Shown in pieces: positions 1 through 9,442 of a stretch of DNA of 64,000 nt. Both the position numbers and the translations under genes were made by a program. This DNA comes from Lentisphaerae bacterium ADurb.Bin242 (GTDB lineage: Bacteria > Verrucomicrobiota > Lentisphaeria > Victivallales > UBA1829): contig MWCA01000009.1 in assembly GCA_002069785.1 (NCBI GenBank), positions 1-64,000 of the forward strand, read 5' to 3'. Within the stretch, counting starts at the first letter, position 1. Each line of letters opens with the position of its first letter. The notes beneath the pieces are model-generated. The model was not told the origin of the DNA. It saw only the letters and a program-made list of their open reading frames with translations, and did not search any database.

Positions 1-1
1 A

Positions 2-3000
2 CTGGGCGTGGGGTTCGTTCTCCCGGACCCGCTGAAAAAGGGAGCCATCACGCTCAACGAATATGAATGGTGGAACGTCAAGAAAGAATACGCCACGGCG
101 TTCGACGACCTGACAATCTACGACCGCTGCCTTTCTCCCGAGGAAATTCGTTCCGCCTATGAAAAAGTCGTCCCTCCAGTCAGGACCGCGGTCATCGAAC
201 CGCCCCGGGTCACGATTCCTCAAACCCGGCCGAAGATCACCCTTGACGGAAAGATCGATCCCGCCGAATGGGAAAACGCCTCTTCCATACCGGTCCGCCG
301 TCAATCTCCGAATGACGGGAATCAGCCTGATTCCGCCGCAACCGCCTTCCTTCAGGCCGATTCCGACACGTTGTATGTCGCCATGCGCGCAAACCGTCCG
401 GCGGCGAAAGCGGTCCGCACGGAACCGGACAGCGAATTGTGGCTGGAAGACAGTTTTGAAGTCCATTTTTACGGAAAGGACGGAAAACACCGTCAGGTCA
501 TCGTCTCCCCGCTGGGAACCGTTTACGACGCCCTGGACGGCCGGAAAGAATGGAATTCGGGCGTCAAGACCGCGGCGTTCCGCTCCCAAGACGGATGGAG
601 CATGGAGCTTGCCCTGCCCCTGTCCTCCCTGGGAAAAGTCAATCCCGGCGATACTCTCCCGGCGAATTTTGCCTATACCGGACAGTCGAAACATCCCGTT
701 TTCCATGCATGGGGAATGCTTCGCGCGCACGGGTCATACGGCGACAGGGAGCTTTGCGGAAAGGTCCGTTTCGGAACAGACCCGCTGGCGGTCGTTTTCG
801 AGAATCGCGGCGACTTCAAAAACGGAGACATCCATTTTCGCGCGGACCTGAAAAACGGTACGGGCGTCACAAATTTTACGGTGAAGGATGAACAGGGAAA
901 AATGATCTCCAGGGAACCGGTCGCCTCCGGAAAGCCGTTCCGGAAAACACTCCCTCCGGCCCGGTATATTTTTCAGCTGGAAACCCGCGCCCCGGACCAT
1001 ACGGTATTGTATTCGCTGGAGTTTCCGGAAACCGTCAGGGAGGTGCTGACGCTGGCCGTCGAATGCTATCCGTCGAAGAAACTCTTCAAAGTGCAGATTG
1101 AATTGCAGGATGCGAACTGCTCCGGGGGTACGGTCTCCCTGACAGACGGCTCCGGAAAGGAAATTCTCGCGGAAGTCCCGTTCAAAGTCGTCCGGAAACA
1201 TGCGGAAGTCACTCTTCCCTTCCCCGCCGGAATGAAGGAAAACCGGCAATACCTGATCCGGGTCCGCCCCGACGGCATCCGCTTTCTCGCGGAGCAGAAA
1301 ATCACGATTCCCGACCTGAAGGCGATCGCCTCGTATGCAAACAGGGATCATTCGATCCCATCCCCGTGGATACCTGTTGTCGCGGAAGGAAAAACCATCC
1401 GTGTTCTGGACCGTATCTACACCTTCGGAACCTCTCCGTTCCCCGCAAAGATCGTCTCCCGCGGACAGACGGTGCTGGAAGCTCCGCCGGAACTCCTGCT
1501 GAACGGGCAGAAGTTCGAATGGTCCGGATTTCAAATCACGCAGGCGGGACAGGAAAAGGCGGATATATGCGCGAAAGGACACGCCGGAACGGTCTCGCTC
1601 CAATGGAAAGGCGAACTCTGGTTTGACGGCATGTACAGCTTCTCCCTGGAACTGACGCCGTCGGCGCCTCTCGAAATCACTTCCCTGAACCTTCAATGGA
1701 ACATGCCCTCTGCCGCCGCGCGGTACGTGATGAATCCCAATTATCAGAAATGGGAAAACGACTCGCTCCGGCTGCGCTGGACCCCGAAGGAGAACAGTTC
1801 CCTTTTATGGCTGACCGGCGTTGAAAACGGTCTCGCGTGGTGGTGCGAATCCGATGCCAATTTCGTAAACGCGCCCGATGAAAAACAGATCACGCTCCGG
1901 CGCACCGGAGATAAAGTCGATGTGAACATCGGAATCATCTCCCGGAAATGCCGTCTGGAACGGAAAGCCGCCTACACGATGATGTTTCAGGCGACGCCCC
2001 CCAAACATCCCCCGAAAGAGTGGCAGAATGTGAATAAAGGCTTCGGCCATCCCCGGACCAACCTCCATATCAACTATGAAAGCGGAACCAATCCGAGGGC
2101 CGCTTCCGCCATCGATTCCCTGACAACCATGCGTCCTTTCGACGACGCGGCGATGACGCGGTTCACCCGGAACCTGAAGGAAAAACGGAATGCGCGCCTG
2201 ATGATCTACACCATGCCGGTGCACATCGCGACCAACCAGCCGGAATTCCTCTTTTTCGAGCGGGAATGGATGCTGACGCCGCCAACCACCTGGAGCGGAT
2301 TCACGGACGGCGACGGCAAAGGGATCACCCTCTATCCTTTCTGTCCCGCGACCCCGGCCAGGGACCTGTATGCGGCCCGCACGGAAAAATTCTTCGCCGA
2401 TCATCCCGATCTGGGCGGAATCTATTACGACATCTGCCATGTGACATCCTGCGACAACGCCCTTCACGGATGCGGCGGCCTCGACGCATTCGGAAAGCCG
2501 TTTTCCAGGTCGATCGCCCTCGGGCTGCGGAACTATCTCATGCGGATCTACAAGCTCCACAGGAAATACGACGCCAATCTGCTGAACCACGCGCACAACT
2601 TTTTCTTCCCCTTCGTTCATGACTTCGGAGATTCGTGGATTCCGGGGGAACAGTATATCTGGGAAGTCGGGAAGAATCCGAAATATTTCTACTTTGAAGG
2701 CATTCCGCCGGAAGAGTATCAGTGCGCCTACAATCCGGAAATCCGCGGAGTGGGGATTTATGAGATCATCCAGCTCTGCCGCGCGGCGGAATTCGTTCCC
2801 GAACTCAAATCAAAAAGAGCCGAAATCCTGAGCGAAGAATACGGGATTCACGCGATCGCCCCGGCCCTGCTGCACAACCTCGGAATCACGCCCGGAGTCT
2901 GGGGTGGAAAGGTGATCCCGACGTGGCGCCGGGTCAAGGACGAAGTCAAACTGGCCGAAGCGGACTTTCATCCCTACTGGACGTCGGATGCGGTCCGTTC

Positions 3001-3265
3001 CGGAACCCCGGGAATCCTGTGTTCGTGGTATTCGTGGAAAACGCCTTCGCCTTGTTCGCGGATGCTGGTCATCGCCAATTCCGGACGGGAAACGGGAAAA
3101 CTCGCGCTCAAAGTAGACTGGAAAGCCCTGAACCTCTCCCCGGAGAAAATCCGTCTGCAAGACCTCTGGAACCAGAAAGAGCTTTCCCTCTCCTCGCTGG
3201 AAAATCTGCCGCTGGAAGGCAACCATTTCCTTCTGGTCGGAATTTCGGAAAAGGAGTCGCGCTGA
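2..3265 (+). CDS. DUF6067-type glycan-active protein with LamG tail and CBM9-like module (5' truncated by window edge)
   Basis: The reading frame is open from base 2, so the gene starts upstream; a GTG at 8 is unlikely to be the true start. The first ~55 residues are the end of a LamG/concanavalin-like domain (FDDLTIYDRCLSPEEIRSAY). A CBM9-like module follows (from about residue 78, KITLDGKIDPAEW, to ~250), then beta-rich linkers. The C-terminal half (~620-1010) resembles the DUF6067 glycosidase-like TIM barrel, with acidic/aromatic segments such as GGIYYDICHVTSC near residue 805. The likely role is binding and cleavage of an extracellular polysaccharide; a signal peptide would lie outside the window. 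The substrate cannot be inferred. It converges on the minus-strand membrane protein at 3298. Confidence 0.8.
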   Translation: MGVGFVLPDPLKKGAITLNEYEWWNVKKEYATAFDDLTIYDRCLSPEEIRSAYEKVVPPVRTAVIEPPRVTIPQTRPKITLDGKIDPAEWENASSIPVRRQSPNDGNQPDSAATAFLQADSDTLYVAMRANRPAAKAVRTEPDSELWLEDSFEVHFYGKDGKHRQVIVSPLGTVYDALDGRKEWNSGVKTAAFRSQDGWSMELALPLSSLGKVNPGDTLPANFAYTGQSKHPVFHAWGMLRAHGSYGDRELCGKVRFGTDPLAVVFENRGDFKNGDIHFRADLKNGTGVTNFTVKDEQGKMISREPVASGKPFRKTLPPARYIFQLETRAPDHTVLYSLEFPETVREVLTLAVECYPSKKLFKVQIELQDANCSGGTVSLTDGSGKEILAEVPFKVVRKHAEVTLPFPAGMKENRQYLIRVRPDGIRFLAEQKITIPDLKAIASYANRDHSIPSPWIPVVAEGKTIRVLDRIYTFGTSPFPAKIVSRGQTVLEAPPELLLNGQKFEWSGFQITQAGQEKADICAKGHAGTVSLQWKGELWFDGMYSFSLELTPSAPLEITSLNLQWNMPSAAARYVMNPNYQKWENDSLRLRWTPKENSSLLWLTGVENGLAWWCESDANFVNAPDEKQITLRRTGDKVDVNIGIISRKCRLERKAAYTMMFQATPPKHPPKEWQNVNKGFGHPRTNLHINYESGTNPRAASAIDSLTTMRPFDDAAMTRFTRNLKEKRNARLMIYTMPVHIATNQPEFLFFEREWMLTPPTTWSGFTDGDGKGITLYPFCPATPARDLYAARTEKFFADHPDLGGIYYDICHVTSCDNALHGCGGLDAFGKPFSRSIALGLRNYLMRIYKLHRKYDANLLNHAHNFFFPFVHDFGDSWIPGEQYIWEVGKNPKYFYFEGIPPEEYQCAYNPEIRGVGIYEIIQLCRAAEFVPELKSKRAEILSEEYGIHAIAPALLHNLGITPGVWGGKVIPTWRRVKDEVKLAEADFHPYWTSDAVRSGTPGILCSWYSWKTPSPCSRMLVIANSGRETGKLALKVDWKALNLSPEKIRLQDLWNQKELSLSSLENLPLEGNHFLLVGISEKESR

Positions 3266-3297
3266 TCCCCGGTTCCCTCGGAAAATCCCGGAACGGT
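3266..3297. terminator. Possible bidirectional terminator between convergent genes
   Basis: The 32-bp gap between two convergent stop codons contains an imperfect inverted repeat (CCGGTTCC ... GGAACGG, one bulge). It has no clear T tract. The position fits a shared terminator, but the hairpin is weak. Confidence 0.3.
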
Positions 3298-3636
3298 TCA
3301 GGATTTCACCGTCGGAGAATAGAAGGCAAACACGAGCGTGCCCGCAAGGATCAGGGCGATTCCGACCCAGCCGGCAAGGGGAATTCCCTGCCGGAACACC
3401 AGCAGCAGGGCGACCTGACAGAAGATGAATGAAGCGCCGGTGGTAATGCCCAGAACCGAAGCCGGGTCCATCTGACGGTGAAGCTGAATCAGCAGCAGGA
3501 TGCTCCCCATGCCGAAAAGATTGCCTAGAATGAATCCGGGCCAATAGCAGGCCGGAGCCAGGCTGCTCCATTTGAAAAACAGGGCCGCGGTGATCTGAAG
3601 CGCTAGAAATATCCCGAGACAAAAAACAAGGTGCAT
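3298..3636 (-). CDS. Small four-TM DMT/SMR-like membrane protein
   Basis: 112 residues with four hydrophobic helices (about 2-19, 31-49, 58-77 and 84-102), the size and layout of small multidrug resistance or half-EamA (drug/metabolite transporter) proteins. I start it at the ATG at 3636 (MHLVFCLG) because AGGAG lies 7-8 bases upstream; the longer frame to 3663 lacks a ribosome site. The first helix (ALQITAALFFKW) has no glutamate, whereas classical SMR pumps of the EmrE type couple protons through a TM1 Glu. A drug/proton antiport role is therefore doubtful, and a flippase-like or subunit role is possible. It is transcribed away from the AraC gene at 3811. Confidence 0.75.
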   Translation of the reverse strand: MHLVFCLGIFLALQITAALFFKWSSLAPACYWPGFILGNLFGMGSILLLIQLHRQMDPASVLGITTGASFIFCQVALLLVFRQGIPLAGWVGIALILAGTLVFAFYSPTVKS

Positions 3637-3739
3637 ATACGACTCCTCTTTACTGTTTTCCACGGCGCATCCCGTGCGGCCGGTTCATCCGACAAATCCC
3701 CGCACGCCGGAATCGGAACGTTCAGGCATCCGGCGGGAT

Positions 3740-3767
3740 TTGTTTTTTGATTTTTCGCGCATATATT
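3740..3767 (+). promoter_or_regulatory. Predicted promoter of the AraC regulator at 3811
   Basis: TTGTTT (3740-3745), a 16-bp spacer and TATATT (3762-3767) lie about 45 bp before the ATG. The stretch 3747-3768 also matches a T-rich element (TTGATTTTTCG...TATATTA) found upstream of the AraC gene at 25930 and at 17375. Confidence 0.45.
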
Positions 3768-3810
3768 ACACCATAAACACAGAATTTGAATTGACGGAAT
3801 TACTGAAAAC

Positions 3811-4713
3811 ATGAATGAAATTCCTGAAATGGAAAATCAGTCCCGGCGGCGGCCCGATCCGGGCAGCGGCAAGAAGGCTCTGCCGCTGGATCCCCATTTC
3901 GAGTTCCTCGTCGGCACTTTGACGACAACGGAACCGGAGGGCACGACCGGCTGGCGGGCGCTGCCCTTCCATCTCTGCTGCGTTGTCTGCGATGATTCCG
4001 GGAAAGACAACCCGAAAACCCTGTTGGAAATCGCCGGATCCGAACCGGTCAAATGCAAGTCCGACGAGATCATTTTCATTCCGGCCGGCGTTTCCCACAG
4101 GCACAGCGACATCTCCGTATCGCCGCCCTGTTCGTGTCTCTGGATTCATTTCCGGATGAGGATTCTCGGCTCCCTCGACCTGATGAGTTTTTATGACATT
4201 CCTCCGGTCATCGGAAAAAACGAGCGGATCAAACAGAAAATGCTGGATCTGGTGAATTTGCCGGAGAATCTGGATTTCTTCGATTCGGCGCGCCAGCAGC
4301 TGCTCGGATTCGACCTTGTTTCGGAACTGCTCCGCTTTGGAACGCGCAACCGTCTTCTGCCCTCCTGGCGCGGCAACATGGAACGGCTCATGCCGGTATT
4401 CCAGTTCATCGCGGCCCATCCCGCCGAACGCATTCCCCTTTCGCGCCTCGCCCGGAAAGTCAATCTGTCCCCTTCCCGTTTCCTGGCACTGTTCCACCAG
4501 ATCGCCGGCTGTTCCCCGGGGAAATTCCGTGAAAACGAGCGATTCCGCCAAGCCTGTGCTCTCCTTCAGAAAGGCGAACTGAAACTTTCGGAGATCGCGG
4601 AAAAACTCGGCTACTGCGACGAATTCCATTTCAGCCGGAAATTCAAACAGTCGTCCGGAATCAATCCGAAAAATTACGTCACCCGCTTCCGGATGAAACA
4701 TCCTGCCCTGTAG
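3811..4713 (+). CDS. AraC-family transcriptional regulator
   Basis: 300 residues. The N-terminal ~170 form a cupin-like sensor (CKSDEIIFIPAGVSHRHSD is a typical AraC beta-barrel segment). The C-terminal ~100 carry the two helix-turn-helix motifs of the AraC/XylS family (IPLSRLARKVNLSPSRFLALF and LSEIAEKLGYCDEFHFSRKFK), ending in the usual SGINPKNYVTRFR. It probably senses a sugar or glycan product. The gene stands alone, and its target may be a neighbouring secreted-enzyme operon. No strong Shine-Dalgarno sequence precedes the ATG. An inverted repeat at 4716-4735 follows the stop. Confidence 0.9.
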   Translation: MNEIPEMENQSRRRPDPGSGKKALPLDPHFEFLVGTLTTTEPEGTTGWRALPFHLCCVVCDDSGKDNPKTLLEIAGSEPVKCKSDEIIFIPAGVSHRHSDISVSPPCSCLWIHFRMRILGSLDLMSFYDIPPVIGKNERIKQKMLDLVNLPENLDFFDSARQQLLGFDLVSELLRFGTRNRLLPSWRGNMERLMPVFQFIAAHPAERIPLSRLARKVNLSPSRFLALFHQIAGCSPGKFRENERFRQACALLQKGELKLSEIAEKLGYCDEFHFSRKFKQSSGINPKNYVTRFRMKHPAL

Positions 4714-4715
4714 GA

Positions 4716-4735
4716 ATCCCCGTGATCACGTGGAT
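4716..4735. repeat. 20-bp inverted repeat after the AraC gene
   Basis: ATCCCCGTGATCACGTGGAT is a palindrome with one mismatched pair, centred on GTGATCAC. It lies just after the AraC stop and at the end of the decayed minus-strand frame. It could be a terminator stem (no T run) or an operator. Confidence 0.45.
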
Positions 4736-4990
4736 CAGCTTTCCTGCCGCGTCCATACGCTCATCTCATAGCTTTTTCCGGGTGTAACCGGGAAACCTTT
4801 CAGGAAACACCCTGATCCCGAACGGTTTCCGGTAATCCTCATCGAGGGCGGAGCGGCATGGCCTGTCTTGGAATCGACACTGAAATCCGTATCGGAATTC
4901 GCCGGACGCCAGCTTCTCCAATGGACAACAAAATCATCCGTCACCGGATAAAAACGGCGCGGCGGAAAGCTTGAAATTGCAACAAAAATT
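4735..4990 (-). pseudogene. Remnant of a carbohydrate-binding-module C-terminus
   Basis: A minus-strand open stretch of ~80 codons with no plausible start reads like the end of a CBM4/9-type jelly-roll (GHAAPPSMRITGNRSGSG, then GFPVTPGKSYEMSVWTRQES, stop). It lies immediately downstream of the DUF4838 gene (stop at 5044) with no coding link to it. No start codon with a ribosome site is visible, so it is best read as a decayed fragment of a lost glycan-binding gene. It accounts for most of the 330-bp gap 4714-5043. Confidence 0.45.
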
Positions 4991-5043
4991 TTGGGATTCC
5001 AGTTACAACACTTCGTGAGGCGGCTGAATAGAAGGATATGTAA

Positions 5044-7341
5044 CTATCTCGTGGCGGAATCACGTGTCAGAATCAGTCGATCGATTGATATCGTATTCGG
5101 ATCCTGCGCCTTTCCAAATGGATATGCGGGGCCAGTGAATTTGATGCTGAGCCAAACGTCGAATTTTGCATCTTCGTGATTCGGATCGAAAGCATCGGCT
5201 ACTCCGACTTGGAGAATCCAACTCCAAAAAAACGGCATATAACAGTCTGAACTCAATTTAACGGTTCCGATTTTGCACCAGTTATAGCCGGCTGATTTGA
5301 TCTGGTCGACCGCAAGTCTCATTCCGCCGATATTTTTTTTGAGTCCGGAAGAATAAATTTGAAAATTCATAGGAAGCAAGTATTTTTCCAGTGGATGCGA
5401 ACCCAACTCATCCGGAATAGGGAAAGTCATACGCGCAGTGACACCGAGTGATGATTCTGTATCAGGGACAACCCTGAAAATATTCCGGTGTAGATATCCT
5501 TCCTCCGGAATAGAATAATCGAAGATTCTGTTCCGCGGGTAATCCCTGAATTTCTCAGGTAGAACCAATGCTTTTTTATTGAGAGGACGGTTGTATTTTT
5601 CAAGCTCTTTTTCCATCTGTTGCAATTCAACGGAATAAAGGTGCCCGCCCCATTTTTTCAATCGTATTTCCGCTTGTTCAAAAATCGTTCGACGAATGCA
5701 AAATGCCAATTTTTCTCGGTCGAAAGGATATCCTTCAAGTGAACCATGTTTTATATAACAGTCCAGTGACAATTTCTTGGAAAGGACTAAAGCAGCCCGC
5801 TCGATCCCAAGCCGGGCATGACGCCAGCGGCGTAAACGTACATCATCGCCTTGCAACAACTTTTCTCCCTCATCAAACATTTGGAATGCCTGTACCAAAG
5901 TATCAATGTCAAGGTGTGTAAAGGCATAGATATTCGGATACATGGCAATATACGGCTTTTTTTCCTGCTGCCTTTTCCGCAATAAATCACGATATTCAAG
6001 AAAAAATTTTCCAGCCGGACCATAAAAACGGTTGGCAAATTCAGTCCGGAGTTTATCGAAATCCGCATTCGGGTTCTCGGTCAGTTTTGCCCGCAGATAA
6101 AACTTGTAGTCACGTACATCGCCGATCAATGATTGTTCCAATTCCGTGAAGATATGTTTGACATTATGAACTTGAAATAAATTCAAGTCGTATGGATAAG
6201 CAAACTCCGAAGCATAAGGCAATTCCGACGGGTTCCGATATGTAATGGCATAGTCCCATATACAAAGTTTCGAAGCGATTTTGCTCCATTCCCTCAGCAG
6301 ATTGAAGAAATACAAATTCTCTTTCTCTGTCAGCGGAATCAAGGTATTACTAACCGTATCGGTCAGGCAGATAATAATATTGGAAACAGGACGGATATGT
6401 TTCGGCGTACGTTCAGTAAACTGATAAGCAAGCGTAATAAACTCAATATCTGGGTATTCCTTCCCAATTTCCGTTGCAACTTCATTGGTAAAATCAATCA
6501 ACAATCCGGATGGCGAACCTTCGTATTCATAAAATGCGCAACATTCCGGACAACGACAATATTTCTGATTGTCGTTTTGAGTCAATGAATAAATGAACGG
6601 AGGACGAACTCTATTTATTTCGGCCATTCGTCGGTCTTTGACAATCTGTTCTTTCACCCTTCTGATGAATTCCCGCCGCATAGCCTTATTGCTCAGACAC
6701 AGCTGAGAAGCATTCATTCCGGACCCTTTGCCGGCAAATCGTTTTCCATCAATCATGGCATACCATTCAGGGTAATCTTTGAAATATTTTTCCGACGGCA
6801 TGAATAGTCCGTGGGTATGGACGAAATAGGGACCGCCAAAGATGACTGGTTCACCATATTTCACAGGAATACGGTAGTCATGTCCACTATTCAAACGCAT
6901 TTTCGAGGTAAAGGAATCCTCCTTGTTTTCAATGCTGTAATGAATGCAACGCCATTCGAACGCCGGGCTCCCCGCATAATCCAGATTCGACGTTGGAAGT
7001 TTCTCTTTTTTCGGTACATCTTCCTCAAACGGACTGAACCACATGACTCCACAAACATCTTCCAAATAATGATATACGGCATAAAGTACACCGCGTTCCC
7101 CACCGCCGGAAAGTTCTACGCCATCAGAAACACTCCGAATTTTCCAAGCGTCTTCCGGAACCGTGGGATCATTCCGGAAAGTAAAGACCGTCCGGTCGCC
7201 TGGACAGATTTTACCGACATATCGCTGCAGAATCTCAGCCGCGGTCCGGTTGCAGATAGTCGATTTTTCCGGCATCCGGATTTCTATGGCGGAAAGGGAT
7301 AAAAGACCAATCATAGTGAGAAAACACAACATCTTTTTCAT
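5044..7341 (-). CDS. Secreted DUF4838 protein (cassette A)
   Basis: 765 residues with a signal peptide (MKKMLCFLTMIGLLSLSA). The N-terminal ~120 residues resemble the alpha-glucuronidase/GH20 N-terminal fold (AAEILQRYVGKICPG; RGVLYAVYHYLEDVCGV). The DUF4838 core carries the conserved Cys cluster YCRCPECCAFYEYEG. The C-terminus ends in a short beta domain (IKFTGPAYPFGK) that is paralogous to the end of the DUF4838 protein at 53867. The family lies near glycoside hydrolases and is taken to act on glycans, but its reaction is not known to me. It follows the pseudopilin by 12 bp and is clearly more A+T rich than the regulator upstream. Confidence 0.88.
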   Translation of the reverse strand: MKKMLCFLTMIGLLSLSAIEIRMPEKSTICNRTAAEILQRYVGKICPGDRTVFTFRNDPTVPEDAWKIRSVSDGVELSGGGERGVLYAVYHYLEDVCGVMWFSPFEEDVPKKEKLPTSNLDYAGSPAFEWRCIHYSIENKEDSFTSKMRLNSGHDYRIPVKYGEPVIFGGPYFVHTHGLFMPSEKYFKDYPEWYAMIDGKRFAGKGSGMNASQLCLSNKAMRREFIRRVKEQIVKDRRMAEINRVRPPFIYSLTQNDNQKYCRCPECCAFYEYEGSPSGLLIDFTNEVATEIGKEYPDIEFITLAYQFTERTPKHIRPVSNIIICLTDTVSNTLIPLTEKENLYFFNLLREWSKIASKLCIWDYAITYRNPSELPYASEFAYPYDLNLFQVHNVKHIFTELEQSLIGDVRDYKFYLRAKLTENPNADFDKLRTEFANRFYGPAGKFFLEYRDLLRKRQQEKKPYIAMYPNIYAFTHLDIDTLVQAFQMFDEGEKLLQGDDVRLRRWRHARLGIERAALVLSKKLSLDCYIKHGSLEGYPFDREKLAFCIRRTIFEQAEIRLKKWGGHLYSVELQQMEKELEKYNRPLNKKALVLPEKFRDYPRNRIFDYSIPEEGYLHRNIFRVVPDTESSLGVTARMTFPIPDELGSHPLEKYLLPMNFQIYSSGLKKNIGGMRLAVDQIKSAGYNWCKIGTVKLSSDCYMPFFWSWILQVGVADAFDPNHEDAKFDVWLSIKFTGPAYPFGKAQDPNTISIDRLILTRDSATR

Positions 7342-7353
7342 TGATTTTACTCC

Positions 7354-8013
7354 TTATTTCCACTTACACCAAACGGTCCAGCGGTAATCATTGGTATATA
7401 CGTCAAATTCTGCAGAGGGATTGGCCCAATCGCTAGCATAGGGACCTCCACGGAATTTTCTGACTGATGCATCAAGCATGCTCGCATTGAAAATTCTGCC
7501 GTGGCGCGCGTCATAATGACGCATTGTGTCAATGGTCCGATAGCAGGCCACAGCATTGTTGTAGTCGTTCCAGCCTCCATTGTTCAACGGCTTGACGCGG
7601 TCGGCAACATAGGTGATTTTGGCCGGATACTGAATTGATGAAATTTTCAGTACGTCGCAACGGTTCGCATATCCCAATGCGACTTCGACGGCATAACTTT
7701 GATAAACACCACCACTTGGTTTCCACGTGATGTAGTCATCGCCAACCGAAGGGCATGCCCAAGGTTTGTAGCCCATATAATCATAAAGCAAGAGCATCGG
7801 CCGCTTGGCTGGATTGGATCCCTTGGAAGGCAGAAAATCTTTGGAGTCAAGAGTATAGGAAACCACAGCCAATCCGAACTGTTTAAGGTTGTTTATACAT
7901 CTTGCGTTTTCGGCCTTCTTCTTTGCCACATTCAGCGCGGGAAGCAGCATTCCGGCCAGGACCGCGATGATCGCGATCACGACCAGGAGCTCGATCAAAG
8001 TAAACCGTTTCAT
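7354..8013 (-). CDS. Pseudopilin-like protein, prepilin N-terminus (cassette A)
   Basis: 219 residues starting [15 protein letters not shown], a class III prepilin leader with the E5-type glutamate and a single hydrophobic helix ending LLPALN. The C-terminal part contains a degenerate H-X9-DG box ([16 protein letters not shown] replaced by A). Such proteins are predicted substrates of prepilin peptidase and type II/IV pilus-like assembly. I take the ATG at 8013 (7 bases after AAGGAG); the preceding ATG at 8016 is equally in frame. A much longer frame to 8292 lies antisense or out of frame over the regulator and is rejected. It sits between the regulator and the DUF4838 gene. Confidence 0.85.
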   Translation of the reverse strand: MKRFTLIELLVVIAIIAVLAGMLLPALNVAKKKAENARCINNLKQFGLAVVSYTLDSKDFLPSKGSNPAKRPMLLLYDYMGYKPWACPSVGDDYITWKPSGGVYQSYAVEVALGYANRCDVLKISSIQYPAKITYVADRVKPLNNGGWNDYNNAVACYRTIDTMRHYDARHGRIFNASMLDASVRKFRGGPYASDWANPSAEFDVYTNDYRWTVWCKWK

Positions 8014-8060
8014 CATTTTTCTCCTTTTCTGCAAGGTTTCCGTATATTTTTCTGCATATT

Positions 8061-9143
8061 TCACCGTATGACAAGTTTGGGTTGAATATAAATATCCTGC
8101 CTTCTTTCGAACGGCAGGTTGATCTGCTCGATGATTTTGTCGACCATTATGTTCAAATTGAAGTCGATGCTGCTGAAAGCCCGGAGAGCCTCGCCGCTGC
8201 TCCACGGGGTGTTGTTGCAGCCGATCAGCGGGAATCGCGCCGGAATTTTTCTTCCTTCCTCTTCGGCGATCTTCAGGAACCGGACCACCCACGCGTCCGC
8301 CGCAGCGAAAAAACCGTCCGGCATCAGCTGAGGAGAAGTGACGATCTCCCTGAAAAAGTTTTCACGGGAAACGCCTCTTTCAAAACAGGGGTCCATGATA
8401 TACAGGGCAGGATCGAGTCCGGCCTCGGAAAGAGCACGGGAAAAACCGTCGATGATGAATTTTTCCCGGTGGCGCGCATACGCTTCCGGATAAAAGCGGA
8501 CGCTGAACGGCAGATAACTCGGCACCAGAAGCGGATGGCGCACGCCGCGTCCCGTCAGATATTTTCCGGCCAGGTATCCGGCCTGTTCATAATCGAACCA
8601 GACACCCGTGCTTTCGGGGAAAGCGCCCGAATCGAAAAAATCGATGAATATGGGGTGTCTTTTCTTGAAATCCTCGATATAAGGGAACGCGCCGTTCTCG
8701 TATCCGTCGATCACCAGTCCGGCCAGATCGGCGTCCAGAAGCTGTCCGGCCGCGCGGTTGATGGACGGGCGGTGCTTCGGATCGTCGAATCCGGACGTGT
8801 TGACGCTCTGGACGGTAAATCCATTCCGGGTGAATTCGGTCAGAAGCGCATGATACAGGTCCGAATACAGATGCCCTTCCGTGCGGAGAAGCAATCCGAT
8901 GGTTCCGTTGTTCCGTTTCGGAGCGACGGTTCCTCCGCGGACAAAGGTCCCGTTGTGCCGGTAACGTTCGATCAGGCGCTCGTTTTCCAGAAGAGACAAC
9001 GCGCTCCGGACCGTCACCCGCCCGACATTCAGGGAAACGGCAAGCTCGCGTTCCCCGGGAATCCGTCCGTCCGGAAAATCGCCGGAAAGGATTTTATCCC
9101 GCAGCAGGTTCGCAATGGAACAGGTTTTTGTCGGCAGAATCAT
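8061..9143 (-). CDS. GntR-LacI hybrid transcriptional regulator (cassette A)
   Basis: 360 residues. The N-terminal ~70 are a GntR-type winged helix ([40 protein letters not shown]). The rest is a LacI/periplasmic-binding-protein-like sensor ([56 protein letters not shown]). This is the AraR-like architecture used for sugar-responsive repression. It is first in a minus-strand operon with a pseudopilin and a DUF4838 protein. A promoter and a palindrome at +1 upstream suggest autoregulation. Confidence 0.9.
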   Translation of the reverse strand: MILPTKTCSIANLLRDKILSGDFPDGRIPGERELAVSLNVGRVTVRSALSLLENERLIERYRHNGTFVRGGTVAPKRNNGTIGLLLRTEGHLYSDLYHALLTEFTRNGFTVQSVNTSGFDDPKHRPSINRAAGQLLDADLAGLVIDGYENGAFPYIEDFKKRHPIFIDFFDSGAFPESTGVWFDYEQAGYLAGKYLTGRGVRHPLLVPSYLPFSVRFYPEAYARHREKFIIDGFSRALSEAGLDPALYIMDPCFERGVSRENFFREIVTSPQLMPDGFFAAADAWVVRFLKIAEEEGRKIPARFPLIGCNNTPWSSGEALRAFSSIDFNLNIMVDKIIEQINLPFERRQDIYIQPKLVIR

Positions 9144-9168
9144 TCACATCGGCCCTTCATTGGTTCCG

Positions 9169-9182
9169 TATCTTTCGAGATA
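9169..9182. promoter_or_regulatory. Candidate operator (palindrome) for cassette A
   Basis: TATCTTTCGAGATA has 5-bp arms (TATCT/AGATA) and lies directly downstream of the predicted -10 box of the regulator gene, the usual place for an autorepressor site. Confidence 0.4.
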
Positions 9183-9183
9183 T

Positions 9184-9212
9184 AGTATAATCCGGATTTT
9201 GGGCGAACGCAA
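9184..9212 (-). promoter_or_regulatory. Predicted promoter of cassette A regulator
   Basis: On the minus strand, TTGCGT (9212-9207), a 17-bp spacer and TATACT (9189-9184) lie about 40 bp before the ATG at 9143. This is a good sigma-70-type match. Confidence 0.55.
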
Positions 9213-9314
9213 TAGAACCAATATAACTTTTTCCTTGAAAAGTCGCATCGAGGCAAGACCATTGAAAATCGCTCCTTTCCCTTCGCCGCAATCACGGAAA
9301 ATCGGCGTTTGATG

Positions 9315-9343
9315 TTGCAAAGCGCCTCATCCGGCTGTATAGT
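9315..9343 (+). promoter_or_regulatory. Predicted promoter of the macro-domain operon
   Basis: TTGCAA (9315-9320), a 17-bp spacer and TATAGT (9338-9343) lie about 100 bp before the first gene of a five-gene operon. This leaves a ~90-base leader. Nothing else was recognised in the 9213-9442 gap. Confidence 0.55.
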
Positions 9344-9442
9344 GATCTTCTACGGAACACGCCGTTCCCGGGGAATGACGTCCGGAACGGTTTCCACGCG
9401 GAAGAAAACGTCCGCGGCTGTCCCGTCGGAGAGGAGAAAATT

